NCBI GenBank assembly: GCA_033782935.1
Contig: JAWQEG010000262.1
Location: 124,001 to 188,000 of the forward strand
DNA length: 64,000 bases
Reading direction: 5' to 3'
Origin: Petrolisthes cinctipes
Lineage: Eukaryota; Arthropoda; Malacostraca; Decapoda; Porcellanidae
Position numbers and translations under genes: made by a program. Below the pieces are notes generated by a model. That model worked only from the letters and a program-made list of their open reading frames with translations. It had not been told where the DNA came from and searched no databases. How positions within the stretch are numbered: the stretch's first letter is position 1; each line of letters opens with the position of its first letter. Positions 15,201-29,906 of the stretch are shown in pieces.

Positions 15201-16255
15201 GTTGATATTTACAGTTCAAGCACTGTAATGACACCCACACACCCCATAAATAACTGTTGATATTTACAGTTCAAGCACTCTAATGACACCCACCACTCTA
15301 TAAATGACTTTTGATATATGCAGTCCAAGCAATGTAATGACACACACACACCCACACACCCCATGAATGACTGTTGATATTTACAGGTCAAGCACTCTAA
15401 TGACACCCACACACCCACCACCCCATGAATGACAGTTGATATTTACAGTTCAAGCACTGTAATGACACCCATACACCCACCACCCCATGAATGAGTTGAT
15501 ATTCACAGTCCAAGCACTCTAATGACACCTAACACCCTATGAATGTCTGTTGTTATTTACAGTCAAAGGACTGTAATGACACCAACACACCAACCATCCC
15601 TTGAATGACTGTTGATATTTACAGTCCAAGCACTGTAACGACACCAACACCCACCACCCCATAAGTGACTGTTGATATTCACTGTCCAACCACTCTAATG
15701 ACACTTACACCCTATGAATGTCTGTTGATATTTACAGTCAAAGGAATGTAATGACACCCACACACCCACCATCCCATGAATAACTGTTGATATTTACAGT
15801 CCAAGCAATGTAATGACACCCACACACCCACCACCCCATGAATGATTGTTGATATTTACAGTCCAAACACTGTATAGACACTCACCACCTATGAATGACT
15901 GTTGATATTTACAGTCCAAGCACTGTAATGACACCCACCACCCCATGAATAACTGTTAATATTTACAGTCCAAATACTGTAATAACACCCACACACCCCA
16001 TGAATGATTGTTGATATATACTGTCCGAGCACTGTAATGACACCCACACACCCCATGAATGACTGTTAATATTTACAGTCCAAGCACTCTAATGACACCC
16101 ACCACCCTATAAATGACTGTTGATATATACAGTCCAAGTGCTGTAATGACACCCACACAAACACACACCCCATGAATGACTGTTGATATTTACAGTCAAA
16201 GTACTGTAATGACACCCACACAGACACACACCCCATGAATGACTGTTGATATTTA
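11975..16255. repeat. Long-range duplicated satellite block (partner at 45685-51530)
   Basis: The order of variant monomers here is repeated about 34-35 kb downstream. Anchors are an A-run variant (GTAAAAAAAACTG) at 12092 and 45801, the CCACTACATAATTGAC variant at 13454 and 48644, and GTTAAAATTTACTGTCC at 14009 and 49441. The offset drifts from 33709 to 35190 to 35432, so the partner has gained about 1.5-1.7 kb, mostly by local duplication around 47.1-48.6 kb. Confidence 0.75.
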
Positions 16256-16944
16256 CAGTTCAAGTACTGTGTTGACTCCCACACACCCACCACCTCATGA
16301 ATGACTGTTGATATTTATAGTTCAAGCACTGTAATGACACCCAATCACCTATCACCCCATTAATGACTGTTGATATTAACAGTCCAAGCACTCTAATGAC
16401 ACCTAACACCCTATGAATATCTGTTGATATTTACAGTCAAAAGACTGTAATGACACCTACACACACACCATCCCATGAATGACTGTTGATATTTACAGTC
16501 CAAGCACTGTAATGACAACCACACACCCACCACCCCATAAAAGATTGTTGATATTTACAGGCCAAGCACTATAATGACACCCATACACCCACCACCCTAT
16601 GAATGAGTGTTGATATTTACAGTCCAAGCACTGTAATGAATCCCACCACCCATGAATGACTGTTAATATTTACAGTCCAATCACTGTAATAACACCCACT
16701 ACCCCATGAATGACTGTTGATATTTAGTCCAAGCACTGTAAATATCAACATCATAATGACACAAACCACCCCATGAATGACTACAGATATTTACAGTCAA
16801 AGCACTTTAATGACACCCACACACCCACCACCCAATGAATTACTGTTGATATTCACAGTCCAAGCACTGTAATGACAACCACACACCCACCACCCCATAA
16901 AAGATTGTTGATATTTACAGGCCAAGCACTGTAATGACACCAAC
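13985..16944. repeat. Higher-order repeat B, copy 1 (2960 bp)
   Basis: A block repeated directly downstream at offset 2960. The offset falls to 2785 after about 15050 because copy 2 lacks about 175 bp. At 16735-16750 it holds a truncated form of the inverted-monomer locus seen at 19547 and 28509. Confidence 0.82.
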
Positions 16945-19790
16945 ACACCCACCACCCCATGAATGACTGTTAAAATTTACTGTCCAAGCACTGTAATAAC
17001 ACCCACCACCCCATGAATGACTACTGATATTTATTGTCAAAGCACTTTAATGACACTTACACACCTACCACCCCATGAATGACTACTGATATTAACAGTC
17101 CAAACACTCTAATGACACCTATCACCCTATGAATGTCTGTTGATATCTACAGTCAAAGGACTGTAATGACACCCACACACCCACCATCCCATGAATAACT
17201 GTTGATATTTACAGTCCAAGCACTGTAATGACACCCACACACCCACCACCCCATGAATGACTGTTGATATTCACAGTCCAACCACTCTAATGACACCAAA
17301 CACCCTATGAATGTCTGTTGATATTTACAGTCAAAGGACTGTAATGACACCCACACACCCACCATCCCATGAATGACTGTTGATATTTACAGTCCAAGCA
17401 CTCTAATGACAACCACACACCCACCACCCCATTAAAGATTGTTGATATTTACAAGCCAAGCACTGTAATGACACCCACACACCCACCACCCCATGAATGA
17501 CTGTTGATATTTACAGTCCAAGCACTGTAATGACACCCTCCACCCACAAATGACTGTTGATATTTAGTCCAAGTACTGTAAAGACACCCACACAACCCAT
17601 GAAATACTGTTGATATTTACAGTCCAAGCACTCTAATGATACCCACCACCCTATGAATGACTGTTGATATTTACAGTCCAAGCACTGTAATGACTCCCAC
17701 CACCCCATGAATGACTGTTGATATTTAGTCCAAGCACTGTAATGACACCCACACACCCCATTAAATACTGCTGATATTTACAGTCCAAGCACTCTATTAA
17801 CACCCACCACCCTATGAATGACTGTTGATATTTAGAGTCCAAGCACTGTAATTACAACCACACACCCACCACCCCATAAATGATTCTTGATATTTTCATG
17901 CCAAGCACTGTAGTGACAGCCACACACCCACCACCTCATGAATGACTGTTGATATTTACAGTCCAATCACTGTAAAGACACCCAACACCCATGAATGACA
18001 GTTGATATTTACAGTTCAAGCACTGTAATGACACCCCCACACCCCATAAATAACTGTTGATATTTACAGTTCAAGCACTCTAATGACACCCACCACTCTA
18101 TAAATGACTTTTGATATATGCAGTCCAAGCAATGTAATGACACACACACACCCACACACCCCACGAATGACTGTTGATATTTACAGGTCAAGCACTGTAA
18201 TGACACTCACACACCCACCTCCACATGAATGACAGTTGATATTTACAGTTCAAGCACTGTAATGACACCCATACACCCACCACTCCATGAATGAGTTGAT
18301 ATTCACAGTCCAAGCACTCTAATGACACCTAACACCCTATGAATGTCTGTTGTTATTTACAGTCAAAGGACTGTAATGACACCAACACACCAACCATCCC
18401 TTGAATGACTGTTGATATTTACAGTCCAAGCACTGTAACGACACCAACACCCACCACCCCATGAGTGACTGTTGATATTCACTGTCCAACCACTCTAATG
18501 ACACTTACACCCTATGAATGTCTGTTGATATTTACAGTCAAAGGACTGTAATGACACCCACACACCCACCATCCCATGAATAACTGTTAATATTTACAGT
18601 CCAAGCAATGTAATGACACCCACACACCCACCACCCCATGAATGATTGTTGATATTTACAGTCCAAACACTGTATAGACACTCACCACCTATGAATGACT
18701 GTTGATATTTACAGTCCAAGCACTGTAATGACACCCACCACCCCATGAATAACTGTTAATATTTACAGTCCAAACACTGTAATAACACCCACACACCCCA
18801 TGAATGATTGTTGATATATACTGTCCGAGCACTGTAATGACACCCACACACCCCATGAATGACTGTTAATATTTACAGTCCAAGCACTCTAATGACACCC
18901 ACCACCCTATAAATGACTGTTGATATATACAGTCCAAGTACTGTAATGACACCCACACAAACACACACCCCATGAATGACTGTTGATATTTACAGTCCAA
19001 GTACTGTAATGACACCCACACAGACACACACCCCATGAATGACTGTTAATATTTACAGTTCAAGCACTGTAATGACACCCACTCACCTATCACCCCATTA
19101 ATGACTGTTGATATTAACAGTCCAAGCACTGTAATGACACCAACCACCCCATGAATGACTGTTGATATTCACAGTCCAAGCACTCTAATGACACCTAATA
19201 CTCTATGAATATCTGTTGATATTTACAGTCAAAAGACTGTAATGACACCCACAAACACACCATCCCATGAATGACTGTTGATATTTACAGTCCAAGCACT
19301 GTAATGACAACCACACACCCACCACCCCATAAAAGATTGTTGATATTTACAGGCCAAGCACTATAATGACACCCATACACCCACCACCCTATGAATGACT
19401 GTTGATAATTACAGTCCAAGCACTGTAATGAATCCCACCACCCATGAATGACTGTTAATATTTACAGTCCAATCACTGTAATAACACCCACTACCCCATG
19501 AATGACTGTTGATATTTAGTCCAAGCACTGTAATGACACCCACACACAGTCATTCATGGGTGGTGGGTGTCATTACAGTGCTTAGACTGTAAATATCAAC
19601 ATCATAATGACACAAACCACCCCATGAATGACTACAGATATTTACAGTCAAAGCACTTTAATGACACCCACACACCCATCACCCAATGAATTACTGTTGA
19701 TATTCACAGTCCAAGCACTGTAATGACAACCACACAGCCACCACCCCATAAAAGATTGTTGATATTTACAAGCCAAGCACTGTAATGACA
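16945..19790. repeat. Higher-order repeat B, copy 2 (~2.85 kb)
   Basis: Tandem partner of 13985-16944. It lacks about 175 bp (three monomers) relative to copy 1 and keeps the inverted monomer at 19547-19601. The right boundary is approximate. Confidence 0.8.
19547..19601 (-). repeat. Single satellite monomer in inverted orientation
   Basis: About 55 bp reads as a normal monomer only on the minus strand, beginning CAGTCATTCATGGG on the plus strand and ending ATATCAACA. Elsewhere every monomer I read is in the plus orientation, except the paralogous locus at 28509. Next to its upstream neighbour it makes a long imperfect palindrome. Confidence 0.93.
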
Positions 19791-21059
19791 CCCATACACC
19801 CACCACCCCATGTATGACTGTTGATATTTAGTCCAAGCACTGTAATGACACCCACACACCCCATGAAATACTGTTGATATTTACAGTCCAAGCACTCTAA
19901 TGACACCCAACACCCTATGAATGACTGTTGATATTTAGAGTCCAAGCACTGTAATGACACCCACACATCCACAACCCCATGAATGACTGATGATATTTAC
20001 TGTTGATAATTAGTCAAAGCACTGTAATGACACCCACACACCCCATGAAATAATGTTGATATTTACAGTCCAAGCACTCTAATGACACCCACCACATTAT
20101 AATTGACTATTGATATTTACAGTCCAAGTACTGTAATGACACCCACACACCAACCACCCCATGAATGACTGTTGATATTTACCTTCCAAGCAATAATGAC
20201 ACCTACACACCAACCACCCCATGAATCACTGTTAATATTTACAGTCCAAGTACTGTAATGACTCCCACACATCCACCACCCCATGAATGACTGTTGATAT
20301 TTACAGTCCAAGCACTGTAATGACATCCACACACCCACAACCCCATGAATGACTGTTAGTATTCACAGTCCAAGCACGGTAATGACATCCACACACCCAC
20401 AACCAAATGAAAGACGGTTCATATTTACTGTCCAAGCACTGTAATGACACCCAAACACCCACCACCCCATGAATGACTGTTGATATTTACAGTCTAAGCA
20501 ATGTAATGACACCCACCACCTATGAATGACTGTTGATATTTACAGTCCAAGCACCGTAATGACACCCACCACCCCATGAATGACTGTTAATATTTACAGT
20601 CCAAACACTGTAATAACACCCACACACCCCATAAATGACTGTTGATATTTACAGTCCAAGCACTGTAATGACACCCACACACCCCATGAATGACTGATGA
20701 TATTTACAGTCCAAGCACTCTATTGACACCCACCACCCTATAAATGACTGTTGATATATACAGTCCAAGTACTGTAATGACACCCACACAACCACACACC
20801 CCATGAATGACTGTTGATATTTACAGTTCAAGTACTGTATTGATACCCACACACCCACCACCTCATGAATGACTGTTGATATTTACAGTTCAAGTACTGT
20901 AGTGACTCCCACTCACCTATCACTCCATGAATGACTGTTGATATTTACAGTCAAATCACTGTAATGACACCAACCACACCATGAATGACTACTGATATTT
21001 ACAATCAAAGCACTTTAATGACACCCACACACCCACCACCCCATGAATGACATTTAATA

Positions 21060-22210
21060 TTCACAGTCCAAGCACTCTAATGACATCTAACACCCTATGA
21101 ATGTCTGTTGAGATATACAGTCAAAGGACTGTAATGACACCCACACACACACCATCCCATGAATGACTGTTGATATTTACAGTCCAAGCACTGTAATGAC
21201 AACCACACACCCACCACCCTATAAAAGATTGTTGATATTTAGTCCAAACACTGTAATGATACCCATACACCCACCAACCCATGAATGACTGTTGATATGT
21301 ACAGTTAATATTTAGTCCAAGCACTGTAATGACACCCACACACCCCATGAAATAATGTTGATATTTACAGTCAAAGCAGTGTAATGACACCAACCACCCC
21401 ATGAATGACTACTGATATTTACAATCAAAGCACTTTAATGACACCCACACACCCACCACCCCATGAATGACTGTTGATATTCACAGTCCAACCACTCTAA
21501 TAACACCTAACACCCTATGAATGTCTGTTGATATTTACAGTCAAAAGACTGTAATGACACCCACACACCCACCATCCCATGAATGACTGTTGATATTTAC
21601 AGTCCAAGCACTCTAATGACAACCACACACCCACCTCCCCATAAAAGATTGTTGATATTTACAAGCCAAGCACTGTAATGACACCCACACACCCACCACC
21701 CCATGAATGACTGTTGATATTTACAGTCCAAGCACTAATGACACCCACCACCCATAAATGACTGTTGATATTTACAGTCCAATCACTGTAATGACACCCA
21801 CACAACCCATGAAATACTGTTGATATTTACAGTCCAAGCACTCTAATGACACCCACCACTCTATGAATGACTGTTGATATTTACAGTCCAAGCACTGTAA
21901 TGACACCCACACACCCACCACCCCATGAATGACTGTTGATATTTACAGTTCAAGCACGAATGACACCCACACACCAACCACCCAATGAATGACTGTTAAT
22001 ATTTACAGTTCAAGCCCTATAATGACACCCACTCACCTATCACCACATAAATGACTGTTGATATTTACAGTCCAAGCACTGTAATGACACCAACCACCCC
22101 ATGAATGACTATTGATAGTTACAGTCAAAGCACTTTAATGACACCCACACTCCCACCACCCCATATATGACTGTTGATATTCACAGTCCAAGCACTCTAA
22201 TGACACCTAA
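21060..22210. repeat. Satellite module C, first copy (~1.2 kb)
   Basis: A module similar to 24000-25174 and 25175-26349. It shares the unusual junction where TTGATATGTACAGTT runs straight into a second AATATTTAGTCC or GATATTTAGTCC. Limits are approximate. Confidence 0.6.
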
Positions 22211-24205
22211 CACCCTATGAATATCTATTGATATTTACAGTGAAAGCACTGTAATGACACCCACACACACACCATCCCATGAATGACTGTTGATATTACA
22301 GTCCAAGCACTGTAATGACAACCACACACCCACCACCCCATAAAAGATTGTTGATATTTACAGGCTAATCACTGTAATGACACCCATACACCTACCACCC
22401 CATGAATGACTGTTGATATTTACAGTCCAAGCACTGTAATGACACCCACCACCCCATGAATGACTGTTGATATTTAGTCCAAGCACTGTAATGACACCCA
22501 CACACCCCATTAAATACTGTTGATATTTACAGTCCAAGCACTCTAATAACACCCACCACCCTATGAATGACTGTTGATATTTAGAGTCCAAGCACTGTAA
22601 TGACAACCACACACCCACCACCCCATAAATGATTCTTGATATTTTCAGGCCAAGCAATGTAATGACAGCCACACACCCACCACCTCATGAATGACTGTTG
22701 ATATTTACAGTCTAATCACTGTAAATATACCCAACACCCATGAATGACAGTTGATATTTACAGTTCAAGCACTGTAATGACACCCACACACCCCATAAAT
22801 AACTGTTGATATTTACAGTTCAAGCACTCTAATGACACCCACCACTCTATAAATTACTTTTGATATATGCAGTCCAAGCAATGTAATGACACACACACAC
22901 CCACACACCCCATGAATGACTGTTGATATTTACAGGTCAAGCACTGTAATGACACCCACACATCCACCACCCCATGAATGACAGTTGATATTTACAGTTC
23001 AAGCACTGTAATGACACCCATACACCCACCACCCTATGAATAAGTTGATATTCACAGTCCAAGCACTCTAATGACACCTAACACCCTATGAATGTCTGTT
23101 GATATTTAAAGTCAAAGGACTGTAATGACACCAACACACCAACCATCCCTTGAATGACTGTTGATATTTACAGTCCAAGCACTGTAATGACACCAACACC
23201 GACCACCCCATGAGTGACTGTTGATATTCACTGTCCAACCACTCTAATGACACCTAACACCCTATGAATGTCTGTTGATATTTACAGTCAAAGGACTGTA
23301 ATGACACCCACACACCCACCATCCCATGAATAACTGCTGATATTTACAGTCCAAGCACTGTAATGACATCCACACATCCACCACCCCATGAATGATTGTT
23401 GATATTTACAGTCCAAACACTGTATAGACACCCACCATATATAAATGACTGTTGATATTTACAGTCCAAGCACTGTAATGAAACCCACCACCCTATGAAT
23501 AACTGGTAATATTTACAGTCCAAACACTGTAATAACACCCACACACCCCATGAATGATTGTTGATATTTACAATCCGAGCACTGTAATGACACCCACACA
23601 CCCCATGAATGACTGTTGATATGTACAGTCCAAGCACTCTAATGACACCCACCACCCTATAAATGACTGTTGATATATACAGTCCAAGTACTGTAATGAC
23701 ACCCACACAAACACACACCCCATGAATGACTGTTGATATTTACAGTCCAAGTACTGTAATGACACCCACACAATCACACACCCCATGAATGACTGTTGAT
23801 ATTTACAGTTCAAGTACTATGTTGCATCCCACACACCCACCACCTCATGAATGACTGTTGATATTTACAGTTCAAGCACTGTAATGACACCCACTCACCT
23901 ATCACCCCTTTAATAACTGTTGATATTAACAGTCCAAGCACTGTAATGACACCAACCACCCCATGAGTGACTCTTGATATTCACAGTCCAAGCACTCTAA
24001 TGACACCTAACACCCTATGAATATCTGTTTATATTTACAGTCAAAAGACTGTAATGACACCCACACACACACCATCCCATGAATGACTGTTGATATTTAC
24101 AGTCCAAGCACTGTAATGACAACCACACGCCCACCATCCCATAAAAAAATTGTTGATATTTACAGGACAAGCACTGTAATGACACCCATACACCCACCAC
24201 CCCAT
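21960..24205. repeat. Higher-order repeat C-long, copy 1 (unit 4150 bp)
   Basis: Repeats at 26110-28355 with a constant offset of 4150 bp. Anchors include the rare TTGATAGTTACAG variant at 22112 and 26262 and the TTTTGATATATGCAGTCC variant at 22858 and 27008. The two 1175-bp modules lie between the copies. Confidence 0.82.
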
Positions 24206-25174
24206 GAATGACTGTTGATATGTACAGTTGATATTTAGTCCAAGCACTGTAATGACACCCACACACCCCATGAAATAATGTTGATATTTACAGTCAAAGC
24301 ACTGTAATGACACCAACCACCCCATTAATGACTACTGATATTTACAATCAAAGCACTTTAATGACACCCACACACCCACCACCCCATGAATGACTGTTGA
24401 TATTCACAGTCCAACCACTCTAATAACACCTAACACCCTATGAATGTCTGTTGATATTTGCAGTCAAAAGACTGTAACGACACCCACACACCCACCATCC
24501 CATGAATGACTGTTGATATTTACAGTCCAAGCACTCTATTGACAACCACACACCCACCATCCCATAAAAGATTGTTGATATTTACAAGCCAAGCACTGTA
24601 ATGACACCCACACACCCACCACCCCATGAATGACTGTTGATATTTACAGTCCAAGCACTAATGACACCCACCACCCATAAATGACTGTTGATATTTACAG
24701 TCCAATCACTGTAATGACACCCACCACCCAATGAATGACTGTTGATATTTAGTCCAAGTACTGTAATGACACCCACACAACCCATGAAATACTGTTGATA
24801 TTTACAGTCCAAGCACTCTAATGACACCCACCACCCTATGAATGACTGTTGATATTTACAGTCCAAGCACTGTAATGACACCCACACACCCACCACCCCA
24901 TGAATGACTGTTGATATTTACAGTTCAAGCACGAATGACACCCACACACCAACCACCCAATGAATGACTCTTAATATTTACAGTTCAAGCCCTGTAATGA
25001 CACCCACTCACCTATCACCACATAAATGACTGTTGATATTTACAGTCCAAGCACTGTAATGACACCAACCACCCCATGAATGACTTTTGATAGTTACAGT
25101 CAAAGCACTTTAATGACACCCACACACCCACCACCCCATATATGACTGTTGATATTCACAGTCCAAGCACTCTA
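24000..25174. repeat. Satellite module C, 1175-bp tandem, copy 1
   Basis: Followed directly by a second copy at offset 1175; the ATATCTGTTTATATTTACAG variant is at 24021 and 25196. Both carry the GATATTTACAG-type partial internal duplication and a CATGAAATAATG variant in the same order. That the unit length equals the LTR length is coincidence, since there is no LTR sequence here. Confidence 0.82.
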
Positions 25175-26349
25175 ATGACACCTAACACCCTATGAATATC
25201 TGTTTATATTTACAGTCAAAAGACTGTAATGACACCCACACACACACCATCCCATGAATGACTGTTGATATTTACAGTCCAAGCACTGTAATGACAACCA
25301 CACGCCCACCATCCCATAAAAAATTTGTTGATATTTACAGGCCAAGCACTGTAATGACACTCATACACCCACCACCCCATGAATGACTGTTGATATGTAC
25401 AGTTGATATTTAGTCCAAGCACTGTAATGACACCCACACACCCCATGAAATAATGTTGATATTTACAGTCAAAGCACTGTAATGACACCAACCACCCCAT
25501 GAATGACTACTGATATTTACAATCAAAGCACTTTAATGACACCCACACACCCACCACCCCATGAATGACTGTTGATATTCACAGTCCAACCACTCTAATA
25601 ACACCTAACACCCTATGAATGTCTGTTGATATTTGCAGTCAAAAGACTGTAACGACACCCACACACCCACCATCCCATGAATGACTGTTGATATTTACAG
25701 TCCAAGCACTCTAATGACAACCACACACCCACCATCCCATAAAAGATTGTTGATATTTACAAGCCAAGCACTGTAATGACACCCACACACCCACCACCCC
25801 ATGAATGACTGTTGATATTTACAGTCCAAGCACTAATGACACCCACCACCCATAAATGACTGTTGATATTTACAGTCCAATCACTGTAATGACACCCACC
25901 ACCCAATAAATGACTGTTGATATTTAGTCCAAGTACTGTAATGACACCCACACAACCCATGAAATACTGTTGATATTTACAGTCCAAGCACTCTAATGAC
26001 ACCCACCACCCTATGAATGACTGTTGATATTTACAGTCCAAGCACTGTAATGACACCCACACACCTACCACCCCATGAATGACTGTTGATATTTACAGTT
26101 CAAGCACGAATGACACCCACACACCAACCACCCAATGAATGACTCTTAATATTTACAGTTCAAGCCCTGTAATGACACCCACTCACCTATCACCACATAA
26201 ATGACTGTTGATATTTACAGTCCAAGCACTGTAATGACACCAATGACCCCATGAATGACTATTGATAGTTACAGTCAAAGCACTTTAATGACACCCACAC
26301 ACCCACCACCCCATATATAACTGTTGATATTCACAGTCCAAGCACTCTA
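25175..26349. repeat. Satellite module C, 1175-bp tandem, copy 2
   Basis: Near-identical tandem partner of 24000-25174, with only scattered substitutions by eye. Confidence 0.82.
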
Positions 26350-28355
26350 ATGACACCTAACACCCTATGAATATCTATTGATATTTACAGTGAAAGCACT
26401 GTAATGACACCCACACACACACCATCCCATGAATGACTGTTGATATTACAGTCCAAGCACTGTAATGACAACCACACACCCACCACCCCATAAAAGATTG
26501 TTGATATTTACAGGCTAATCACTGTAATGACACCCATACACCTACCACCCCATGAATGACTGTTGATATTTACAGTCCAAGCACTGTAATGACATCCACC
26601 ACCCCATGAATGACTGTTGATATTTAGTCCAAGCACTGTAATGACACCCACACACCCCATTAAATACTGTTGATATTTACAGTCCTAGCACTCTAATAAC
26701 ACCCACCACCCTATGAATGACTGTTGATATTTAGAGTCCAAGCACTGTAATGACAACCACACACCCACCACCCCATAAATGATTCTTGATATTTTCAGGC
26801 CAAGCAATGTAATGACAGCCACACACCCACCACCTCATGAATGACTGTTGATATTTACAGTCTAATCACTGTAAATACACCCAACACCCATGAATGACAG
26901 TTGATATTTACAGTTCAAGCACTGTAATGACACCCACACACCCCATAAATAACTGTTGATATTTACAGTTCAAGCACTCTAATGACACCCACCACTCTAT
27001 AAATTACTTTTGATATATGCAGTCCAAGCAATGTAATGACACACACACACCCACACACCCCATGAATGACTGTTGATATTTACAGGTCAAGCACTGTAAT
27101 GACACCCACACATCCACCACCCCATGAATGACAGTTGATATTTACAGTTCAAGCACTGTAATGACACCCATACACCCACCACCCTATGAATAAGTTGATA
27201 TTCACAGTCCAAGCACTCTAATGACACCTAACACCCTATGAATGTCTGTTGATATTTAAAGTCAAAGGACTGTAATGACACCAACAAACCAACCATCCCT
27301 TGAATGACTGTTGATATTTAAAGTCCAAGCACTGTAATGACACCAACACCCACCACCCCATGAGTGACTGTTGATATTCACTGTCCAACCACTCTAATGA
27401 CACCGAACACCCTATGAATGTCTGTTGATATTTACAGTCAAAGGACTGTAATGACACCCACACACCCACCATCCCATGAATAACTGTTGATATTTACAGT
27501 CCAAGCACTGTAATGACATCCACACATCCACTACCCCATGAATGATTGTTGATATTTACAGTCCAAACACTGTATAGACACCCACCACCTATAAATGATT
27601 GTTGATATTTACAGTCCAAGCACTGTAATGACACCCACCACCCTATGAATAACTGGTAATATTTACAGTCCAAACACTGTAATAACACCCTCACACCCCA
27701 TGAATCATTGTTGATATTTACAATCCGAGCACTGTAATGACACCCACACACCCCATGAAAGACTGTTGATATATACAGTCCAAGCACTCTAATGACACCC
27801 ACGACCCTATAAATGACTGTTGATATATACAGTCCAAGTACTGTAATGACACCCACACAAACACACACCCTATGAATGACTGTTGATATTTGCAGTCCAA
27901 GTACTGTAATGACACCCACACAATCACACACCCCATGAATGACTGTTGATATTTACATTTCAAGTACTGTGTTGCATCCCACACACCCACCACCTCATGA
28001 ATGACTGTTGATATTTACAGTTCAAGCACTGTAATGACACCCACTCACCTATCACCCCATTAATGACTGTTGATATTAACAGTCCAAGCACTGTAATGAC
28101 ACCAACCACCCCATGAGTGACTCTTGATATTCACAGTCCAAACACTCTAATGACACCTAACACCCTATGAATATCTCTTGATATTTACAGTCAAAAGACT
28201 GTAATGACACCCACACACACACAATCCCATGAATGACTGTTGATATTTACAGTCCAAGCACTGTAATGACAACCACACGCCCACCATCCCATAAAAGATT
28301 GTTGATATTTACAGGCCAAGCACTGTAATGACACCCATACACCCACCACCCCATG
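26110..28355. repeat. Higher-order repeat C-long, copy 2 (unit 4150 bp)
   Basis: Second copy of 21960-24205 at offset 4150. It differs by scattered substitutions, for example a shortened AAAAAA run near 28295. Confidence 0.8.
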
Positions 28356-28508
28356 AATGACTGTTGATATTTACAGTCCAAGCACTGTAATGACAGCCAC
28401 CACCCATGAATGACTGTTGATGTTTACAGTCCAATCACTGTAATGACACCCACTACCCCATGAATGACTGTTGATATTTAGTCCAAGCACTGTAATGACA
28501 CCCACACA

Positions 28509-28563
28509 CAGTCATTCATGGGTGGTGGGTTTCATTAAAGTGCTTAGACTGTAAATATCAACA
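28509..28563 (-). repeat. Second inverted satellite monomer
   Basis: Paralogue of the inverted monomer at 19547-19601, with the same flanks and two substitutions inside (TTTCATTAAAG for TGTCATTACAG). It shows that the inversion was copied along with its surrounding block. Confidence 0.92.
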
Positions 28564-29130
28564 TCACAATGACACAAACCACCCCATGAATGACTACTGA
28601 TATTTACAGTCAAAGCACTTCAATGACACCCACACACCCACCACCCAATGAATGACTGTTGATATTCACAGTCCAAGCACTGTAATGACAACCACACACA
28701 AACCATCACTTAAAAGATTGTTGATATTTACAGGCCAAGGACTGTAATGACACCCATACACCCACCACCCCATGAATGACTGTTGATATTTAGTCCAAGC
28801 ACTGTAATGACACCCACACACCCTATGAAATACTGTTGATATTTACAGTCCAAGCACTCTAATGACACCCAACACCCTATGAATGACTGTTGATATTTAG
28901 AGTCCAAGCACTGTAATGACAACCACACACCCACCACCCCATGAATAACTGTTGATATTTACAGTTGATATTTAGTCAAAGCACTGTAATGACACCCACA
29001 CACCCCATAAAATAATGTTGATATTTACAGTCCAAGCACTCTTATGACACCCACCACATTATAAATGACTATTGATATTTACAGTCCAAGTACTGTAATG
29101 ACACCCACACACCAACCACCCAATGAATGA

Positions 29131-29906
29131 CTGTTAGTATTCACAGTCTAAGCAATGTAATGACACCCACCACCGATGAATGACTGTTGATATTTACAGT
29201 CCAAGCACCGTAATGACACCCACCACCCCATGAATGACTGTTGATATTTACAGTCCAAACACTAATAACACCCACACACCCCATAAATGACTGTTGATAT
29301 TTACAGTCCAAGCACTGTAATGACACCCACACACCCCATGAATGACTGTTGATATTTACAGTCCAAGCACTGTAATGACACCAACCACCCCATGAATGAC
29401 TATTGATAGTTACAGTCAAAGCACTTTAATGACACCCACACACCCACCACCCAATGAATGACTGTTAGTATTCACAGTCTAAGCAATGTAATGACACCCA
29501 CCACCGATGAATGACTGTTGATATTTACAGTCTAAGCAATGTAATGACACCCACCACCGATGAATGACTGTTGATATTTACAGTCCAAGCACCGTAATGA
29601 CACCCACCACCCCATGAATGACTCTTGATATTTACAGTCCAAACACTAATAACACCCACACACCCCATAAATGACTGTTGATATTTACAGTCCAAGCACT
29701 GTAATGACACCCACACACCCCATGAATGACTGTTGATATTTACAGTCCAAGCACTGTAATGACACCAACCACCCCATGAATGACTATTGATAGTTACAGT
29801 CAAAGCACTTTAATGACACCCACACACCCACCACCCCATATATGACTGTTGATATTTACAGTCCAAGCACTGTAATGACACCCACCACCCCATGAATGAA
29901 TGTTGA
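29131..29906. repeat. Local satellite duplication, ~384-bp unit in two copies
   Basis: A six- to seven-monomer block starting with the rare GTTAGTATTCACAGTC variant occurs twice, at 29133 and 29464. One extra monomer in copy 2 changes the offset from 331 to 384 bp. A related partial copy begins near 30560. Confidence 0.78.

Noticed and set aside
24000..25174. A satellite unit length of 1175 bp, equal to the LTR length
   Set aside because: There is no LTR sequence in this unit, and the equality appears to be chance.
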